Source of the DNA: Ariolimax columbianus
Taxonomy: Eukaryota; Mollusca; Gastropoda; Stylommatophora; Arionidae
Assembly: GCA_036924085.1 (NCBI GenBank)
Contig: JAVGWX010000009.1
Coordinates: 64,766,512 to 64,830,511 of the forward strand
Reading direction: 5' to 3'
Length of the DNA stretch: 64,000 bases
In this document: positions 39,001 through 48,000 of the stretch, in pieces
How positions within the stretch are numbered: the first letter of the stretch is position 1
Layout: every line of letters begins with the position of its first letter
Translations under genes and position numbers: made by a program
Notes under the pieces: model-generated
Databases searched by the model: none
Seen by the model: only the letters and a program-made list of their open reading frames with translations
What the model was told of the DNA's origin: nothing

Positions 39001-42000
39001 CTTGCAAACTTAAAGCATGTTTCTCAGAGATGGTGGCCAGAAAAATATTGTTTCTCTGAGACAGGGGCCAGGAAAATAATTTTCTTTAGGTTAAGCAGTT
39101 ATATCTCTCTAGTTGTATACTGAATGGAGTCTATGAATGTTAATTACATAATATATTTACGTTTTTGGTAGGTCAAATGTACAATGCTCACGAACATCAA
39201 AACAAGCAGGTTAAATAAAAGCATTTAAGGAGAGAAACAATCCAAGATATAAAAAAAAAAGGGGGTTACATTTTAAACTTTTTAAAGTCATGAAAGGGGA
39301 TATTGCAAGTCTAAAAACTGGACCATTATTGTATGACTAGAGCTAAATTAAATGTTAGAACAAATTAAATGTTAGAACAAATTAAATGTTAGACCAAATT
39401 AAATTTAATTATTGGTTGAAAAAATGCTTATCTGAATTATTACTTTACGTTCATTCAGCGACTATGGTTTCCTCCGGCCGGACGGCTCTTCCGAATGTGT
39501 GAGAGACCCATTGATTAAAGCTGCGCAAATTGACATCTGTAGGGAAGGCCATCTGGAGAAGTTGGAAACTATTGGGTAAATGGTTTGTTCTGATGTTACA
39601 ATCATCATGATCATCATCAAAGTCCTGTCTCTTGGAAGTTGATTTTAAATATCTTCATTTTCTGTTTTTGGTCTAGTGACAATGATTTATGTCTGTGTGT
39701 TCATGAAGGCTGAATAGGGTGCAAAGAATGTTTACACTGAAACCTGCCAGGCATGTCATAAGGGGCGAATCAAGAGCTTTGGGCTTGATGCGTTTTCCTT
39801 TGGAAACTCTTTCATAAGAAAAAGACAATATGACCTCTATGTCCAACATTAGAAGAGAAGCAACTTTGTAAGTCAAGACAGTGATTTATTCATTCTTATA
39901 CTTCCTCTATCACACTTGGAATCTAGTTTCTAGGTTAATCATTCAAGCCCAGATAGTCACTCCTCACTCACCTGGCGCTTCATCTGTGTTAATGTGAATG
40001 ATGAGATGTACAAAGTGACAAGTTGGAGAGTCTTCTACCCACAGTGCAATATCTTTCTTCCTACAATTCACTATATTTCTTCCCATGGATCAAAATCTTC
40101 ATTCCCATGGATAACAATCTTCCATTCCATAGATTACAATCTTCCTTCCCATAGATCACAATCTTCCTTCCCATAGATCACAATCTTCCTTCCCATAGAT
40201 CACAATCCTTCTTCCCATGGATCACAATCTTCTTTCCATGGATCACAATATTTCTTCCCATGGATCACAATCTTCCTTCCCATAGATCATTATCTTCCTA
40301 TCCACGGATCATTATCTTACCTTTCTCAATCTCTACCATAAAACTGCTTATAATTTAACCAAATAATTATGTTGTTTAAGCATAAACCATATTTTTAAAA
40401 ATTTTCTAATTCATGTCAACTTATTGTTCTGTTTTAATTTTGTGCCTGCAATTGATTTTGTCTTCTTTATTTATGCTTGTATATTTCTCTCTGTAATACA
40501 TATTGTCTTCAGATAAGAGTTTCCTAACTGTTTCTTGCCATTTCCAATGGTATAACTTTTGCTCAGATGAACCAGGCAGGTTTTGACGTCCCTCTTGAAG
40601 TAGTAGTTGAAAGTTGCTTTGTCTATATTGATTGTTTTAAAAGTATTTTAAAATATTTTAAAATTTGTCATTGTAAGACACATTGTGCCCCATTTTACAG
40701 TTCAACTGAGATATTTTGGGGACCTCTTTGTCTCTACCCATCTTTGCCCATGAGGCAGTAGGTGGTTTAATATCAGAGCTTTCTACCTTTTATATAACTT
40801 AACCACCTATAGGCTACAAGCTTCATCCACCCTGATCACCATAGTTTTAGGTCGCCAGACACTTGCACTCCTGGTTAGTGAAAACAGGACTTTCTGTGAA
40901 AGGCAACACTCACCTAGCCCATCATTCACACAGATTAAAAGCCTGCAGGAATCAAGATGCTGAGCAGCGCATGAGCTGCAGTGGTCAATGACCCATAGCT
41001 GACTGCTAGCGTCAGGGCCAGCGAACCATAGCTGCCAAGACCCTTCTACACCTCCACGCGGTGATCCTGGATAAACAGGCTGCAGCAGGGCAGACTGGCT
41101 AAGGAGAAGGGATCGAAGAGGGAATGCTAACCCGGTACTAAAAAAATGCTTGCTGAAATCGGATGTGTTGGACCGAAAGGTGCAAATATCGCAGTCAAGC
41201 TGTTAACTACGACACAACGCATTCCGTTCTCTGGACTACATTCTGCTACTTAAGCCCTTTTAGGGTTTGGTAGCGGGAGATTGAGAACGAATGAAGAAGA
41301 AGAAGAAAAGCCTGCAGAGTGTTACCAGGGCTCGAACGGAGAGCAAAGAATAGTAACCTGCCAGACATGTTGTAAGAGACAACGAAGGAGAGTTGAGCAT
41401 AATACTGGTAAAGTCTGTCTTGTAGAAACTTTGTGACAAGATCCACATGATGATGATAAGGATGCTGGCTCTACAGCGTGCAACTGTCTTGTCTCATTTT
41501 AGGTATCGCCTCATCCCAGGTGACAGGTGTGAAACTGTGAATGGCTTTCACCCGGTCAGTGACAGAGCTGCACTAAATATAGCCTGTGGATTAGGAGACC
41601 AGGCGGCCATTAAGCATGATATGGTCGCCCCTGAAGAGGTCTGTTTTGTGTGTCTGTTACAGTCTAACATCATGATGTATCATTGTTCTGTCAGAAGCAT
41701 CATAATGTATGCGACTGGCCTTTAACTATACCATGGTAATATCTTCTGGGCAATCCATCTCATGGTGGAGATACATGTGTACAGTTACCATGGTAATATG
41801 TTTTGGGCAACCCATCACATGGGGGAGATATATGTGTACAGTTACCATGGTAATATGTTCTGGGCAACCCATCACATGGGGGAGATATATGTGTACAGTT
41901 ACCATGGTAATATGTTCTGGGCCACCTATCAAATGTTGTTTAATGCCCACACTGAGTAAGCTTACTTTTGTGTGCACCCTGAAAAGGACGTTAAGTGGAG

Positions 42001-45000
42001 GGTTGTAGTAGCTTTCGTCACATCCCGAGCATGCTGATGAGGGTGGGTCACGGTCTTCCAGGCAGTTGTGCTATGCTTGGCTTCATCTGCGTGGTGCTCA
42101 CTACTACTGGGACGACATCGATCCACATCTCGTCAGCCAGGCTGCCTTGAAAACAGCCTGTTTCTAAGGAACACTACCTGGAAGAGAGATTGTGGTCTTG
42201 GTCAATGTATTGACCCTGATGAGATGTCCTGGTCAGTATGTTGTATCTGACAGGACTAGCGTCTCAGTTCCCCACCCATCACATATTAGAGATACATAAT
42301 GTGTACAGTTGAACTTACCCATGATAACGTGTTATATACAGCCCATTACATGGGCTTCTTTGTAGGTCTTTGGTCAGTTGGTGTGTACAGGTTTGGTTGG
42401 TGGGGTGTACAGGTTTGGTTAGTGGGGTGTACAGGTTTGGTTAGTGGGGTGTACAGGTTTGGTTAGTGGGGTGTACAGGTTTGGTTGGCAGTGTGTACAG
42501 GTTTGGTTGGCGGTGTGTTCAGATTTGGTTGGTGGTGTATTCAGATTTGGTTAGTGGGGTGTACATATTTGGTTAGTGGGGTGAACAGGTTTGGTTGGTG
42601 GGGTGTACAGGTTTGGTTGGTGTGTACAGGTTTGGTTGGTGGTGTGTACAGGTTTGGTTGGTGGTGTGTATAGGTTTTGTTGGTGGTGTGTTCAGATTTG
42701 GTTAGTGGGGTGTGCAGGTTTGGTTGGTGGGGTGTGCAGGTTTGGTTGGTGGGGTGTAAGGTTTGGTTGGTGGTGTGTACAGGTTTGGTTGGTGGTGTGT
42801 ACAGGTTTGGTTAGTGGGGTGTAAGGTTTGGTTGGTGGTGTGTACAGGTTTGGTTGGTGGGGTGTAAGGTTTGGTTGGTGGGGTGTAAGGTTTGGTTGGT
42901 GGTGTGTTCAGATTTGGTTAGTGGGGTGTACAGGTTTGGTTGGTGGGGTGTACAGATTTGGTTGGTGTGTACAGGTTTGGTTGGTGGGGTGTAAGGTTTG
43001 GTTGGTATGTACAGGTTTGGTTAGTGGGGTGTACAGGTTTGGTTGATGGGGTGTACAGGTTTGGTTGGTGTGTACAGGTTTGGTTGGTGTGTACAGGTTT
43101 GGTTGGTGTGTACAGGTTTGGTTGGGGTGTACATGTTTGGTTGGTGGGATGTACAGGTTCGGTTGGTGTGTACCTGTTGGGTCGGGGTGTACATGTTTGT
43201 TTGGTGTGTACATGTTTGGTTGGTGGGGTGTGTATCATATTGATATTTTGAAACATCCAATTCTAATATATGAGATTGCCTTTGTCTGTTTCCATTGCCA
43301 GAATACAGGGTCGGCTGACATTGTTCTTATAGCTCTGGCTGTCATAGTGTTGTTCATAGCTGCTTTTGTGGGAGCTTTCTTTATTTACAAGGTTGTGTTG
43401 TTACGGAAACAGTAAGTTTGTCTTTGTTGTTTATTTTCAATCAAATATTTTTATTTATCTGTGTGTGCTTGTGGTTGAGTGTGCAAGAGGTTTTCAAAAA
43501 AAAAGATAATGACAGATCTATGTCTTTGTGAAGTTTCACTGTTTTAGAGACTTTATAATAGGAGACGGTTCAGCTTTAGTGAGGTGAGAGTGACTAGTTA
43601 ACTGTTACCATCTAGCTCTCTTGGAGGACTTATATGTCACCATTTATGAATTATTTTTCATTTAAAGAGCGTTGCTACGGTAATCCTGCTCAGCCCTAGA
43701 GAAATCGCAGGTTTCAGACACTTGGTCATTGACTGACTAAAAAGCCCTCTATTGATTCGTTGAATCTAATCGTGAACGGGTGCTGGTATTCGACCCTCGG
43801 AAGATAGGTCAGTCTTACCCTACTAATGACAGGGCGTTGCTACGGTAATCCTGCTCAATTCGAGAGGAGTCGCAGACATTTGTCCACGTACTAGGCTCAT
43901 AAGCCAACAACATCTTCGTGCCATGACCAGGCTTGTCCCCTGGTCAAATGCACACCTTCGAGAGAAATCGCAGGTCGCTGACATTTGGTCCACGTGCTTG
44001 GCTGATAAGCCAATGGTGCAAAGCTACCATCTAAGGGACTACGGTCGAACGCCTCTAAGCCAGAATCACGCCCTAAATCTCAGCACCGCTGTGATGGGAG
44101 GCTACGACATGGCTGGGACCTGGGGCTCGTGTCTCAGCCCGGCCCGGTCAAGCCGCAGAAATGCACCTGGTTAAATGCATTCCTGCCTTGCTCTTTACCT
44201 CCGTCTGCTATCAGTCATCCCAATGGACGCAGAGGAGATGCAGTCCAGCGGACATTGCACCCCTGCCCTATTGTGACAACCTCCCAGGTGGCGGGAAATG
44301 CTAGGCGTACCATCACTGCAGATGAGCCGAGAAAATGAAGGAAGCAGAGATACCTCACTCACATGTACATGCTACGTTCCTGGCAGAACGTGACGATCTT
44401 GAGACACAGTCACACTGGACTGCCTCTCTTCCGGGATAGTACAAACTAGTACATAGTCCATCATATATCATTGCCAAACCCTATAGACACAAGTGGGGAA
44501 GACTCGATAGTCCTGCAAGACAACTTCCCTAAGAGAGACAACTCTGACCAAAAACAACTGCTGCCTTGCAGTTAGGCTGGTGACAGCCAAAGGCTAAGGA
44601 GGGCATCCCTACAGAAACGCCTGTTGAAATCGGATGCACTGAGCCACAGGCTTAACAAAATAAAACAGTGCAATGTAAATATCGCTGTAAACAGCGTACG
44701 ATGAAGAAGAAGAAGAAGAATTGTTTTTCATTTGATTTCCTAAAATTGGTTATTTGTTTATTTTTTTTACTGAAATATGCGTTAAGGATCACCTGAACTG
44801 CTTGATTAAGGTAGTGATAGTTGTCTCTTGTTTGATTGACTTTCCTTATGGCTTGGATAATAGTTATCTTTTCATGGAAGTTGATTGATTGTTTTTTTTT
44901 AACTTAACTTAACATCTTTACACTGGTTTAGAAGACTCTGCAGAGTCTGTATACAACTACTTTAATTTACATTTCCATGCTCTAAAAGCTATGCGCATCC

Positions 45001-48000
45001 AATCTATTCTTAAATGCATTAATTGTCCCTACCTCCACTACTTCCTGTGGCAATGCATTCCAAGCATTCACCATTCTCTGACTAAAATCTTAATATCTAA
45101 TCTGGACCTTTCTTTACTTAATTTGTAGCTATGCCGTTTTGCTCTTGTAGGTGGTTGTATTTTGAAAAATTTGTTATAGTCTAATTTATCCGTTCCTTTT
45201 GTTCTCTTGTTGCTCCCTAATTTGTCCACTCCTGTTCTGCCACAGTGTGATGGTGTTCACTGTAGTGCTACCCTTCTATTGACTCTTAGTTCACCTGTGT
45301 ATTTTTTAAGCTCAGTTAGTGTATCATACATAAGGGCTTCTAGAACTGTAAGTAATACAACCTGCAAACATTGGCTTGTTGGGCTGCGTATTATTTCTGC
45401 AGCAGTGATAAGTTCATGTACTTTGTTGAGCAGTTTGAACAGAATTTGTCATTAGTTTAACAGGTGACATGATCTAATGTGTTCTAAGAAAAGCTAAAGA
45501 GGATATCTTTTCTTATCTCATATGTTGCCACACTATTTTTCAGCACGTCACATTTGACTATGGTTGTTGGCTTTGAGAGCCCGTATACTTTTTATTTGTC
45601 GGTCTATAGATAAAATAGGTTGTATGTAGAGACATAAATTAATAATGAACTTGTTGTTTTTGTTGTACGTGTGTTAATTTCTGAGATACAAGAAGATGAC
45701 GGTGATAGTGTTGAAAAGCAACACAAACATATATACTCACCCGCTTTCAACATCCCTTGCTTGACAAAACACAAATCCACTGAAACCGCATTATCAATGT
45801 TTACAATATATCATATCTGTTAGTTTACACTATAAATGTAATTATTATATCTACATAAACAAATTAAACGGATCTACTTCAGAAAAATCTGTTACAAAAA
45901 CTTAACTTTCCCATTTTTCTTCTTTTTCTGCGTTTGTTCTCAGTCTCCTGCTACCAATTCCTGAACAGGGCTTTGCAAGTAACAGGATGTATTCCGGAGA
46001 ACGGAATGCGCTGTCACTATTTTACAGCTTGACTGTGATATTTGCACATTTCAGTCCGACACATTCAGCAGCCCCATTCCTAATAATGGGTGAAACTTTA
46101 AATCCAAGTGGAAAACAGAAGAAATCATTACCAAAAGTCTAAAAACAAATGTTAAAATTGCCATTGAATTCGACCGGACAAGACAGAAGTCGAACTCTCT
46201 ACAATCAAATGAGCAGTATGTTCAGCCAGTTTCTACATATTTTTGGTTTGGCTATCTATGATTAAAACACTTTGAAAAAAACGTTGCCTACGAAACATAG
46301 GAAAAAATTGACAGATAATGTCCCCGAGCAAATTTGTTCGTACAAGTTAATGTATGTAACAAATGTAATAGTTTATTAGAGCAGTCATTTGGAACAAATG
46401 AAATAATTAAAGTAGTCTTTTAGAACAAATGTAATAATAGAGCAGTTTATTGGAAGAACTCTAGAATCTACGAGAACAGATCATTTACAAAACATGGTAA
46501 TGTAATTAAATATGAAACAAAAGTAAATATCCAGTGCTTTCATTTTGTATGGGGTGTGTAGTTGACCGAGTTCTCTAACTTGTGTTTTTCCTGCAGTGAA
46601 GCGTGTTCATCACTTGAATATCTGTAGTACGATTCTGGAATGTCTATCACTTTACATCTTTTTTTTTGCTTAGTGAAGATGCTTTCTAATATTTCTCATT
46701 TTCAGCAAAGTGGTATATCAATACTCCAAGTTAAAGCATGCAGACAGCGAGATTGAGAATGCGCTGACTAATCACGAGAGTCTGTATACTGTCTCCTCAG
46801 ATGATGAGGTAATTGTTTTCATTGACTTCTAAACAAGCAAATTTGCTAGGGTGAATTCATATCCTTACCTAGAGCATGAATGGAATATCGCAGAGAGCTG
46901 AAATTTTGTTCACCGTTTATTGCTTTTCAATATAGCCACTAAATGAAGTGACACACTTCTACCATCTCTGCGAGACCTTGAAAAGACCTTAGGAATAGAA
47001 AAATCTATATTTATTTTTTAAAAACTAGTTATCACATGCTAGTTTGACTTCTTCATAGTTGTCAAAAATTATTTATTATGTTTTTTTTAAAATTTGGGAA
47101 ACAAAAAGTCTGATTGGTCTAAATCCAAAGATAAGAGTGGACTTAAAGGAATTTGAATACTCAAATCTTTGGCTGCTTCCTGCACAAGATGAGCTTTGTC
47201 TTGAAGCAAGGGAAGATTTTGAGTGGGTATTATCTCTCATTTCCTGGTCTTAGTTTGATGAGGAAACCTGCAAAGTTCTTAGGTTCTTAGTCGACCTGTA
47301 CTTCTACAGAGGCAGATGCCCCTATACAGGTCCCAGCTCTGGTGTGAGCTGAATGTTGCCGGGAGAAGGATTTCCTGCTTAGCAGGCTAGACTCGAGCAG
47401 CTTAATACTAAACTAGTTGGGACAATCACTTTTGGAGGGTGGTTAACTGATGTGCGAGCTCATCTTAATAGACTCAAAAGACTAGAGCAAAATAGACCCA
47501 CAGCCCTAAATCTCAGCACCGCTGTGATGGGAGGCTACGACATGGCTGGGGCTTGCGTCTCAGCCCGGCCCGGTCGAGCCGCAGAAATGCACCTGGTTAA
47601 ATGCACTCCTGCCTTGCTCTTTACCTCTGTCTGCTATCAGTCAGCCCAATGGACGCAGAAGAGATGCAGTCCAGCGGACATTGCACCCCTGCCCTATTGT
47701 GACAACCTCCCAGGTGGCGGGGAATGCTAGGCGTGCCATCACTGCAAATGAACCGAGAAAATAAAGGAAGCAGAGATACCTCACTCACATGCATATGCTA
47801 CGTTTCTGGCAGGACGTGACGATTCTGGGACACAGTCACACTGGACTGCCTCTCTTCCGAGATAGTACAAACTAGTACATAGTCCATCATATCACATCAT
47901 TGCCAAACCCTATACACACGAGTGGGGAAGACTCGATAGTCCTGCAAGACAACTTCCCTAAGAGAGACAACTCTGACCAAAAACAACTGCTGCCTTGCAG

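Noticed and set aside
42485..43415. Long repetitive open frames (about 60-116 aa) on both strands
   Set aside because: They are products of the 22-bp repeat with few stop triplets. The only real coding here is exon 16, which one of these frames overlaps by chance.
43669..44073. Functional 28S rRNA gene
   Set aside because: Only the 3' helices are present, in three diverged and rearranged pieces, within a retroposon bounded by a target duplication.
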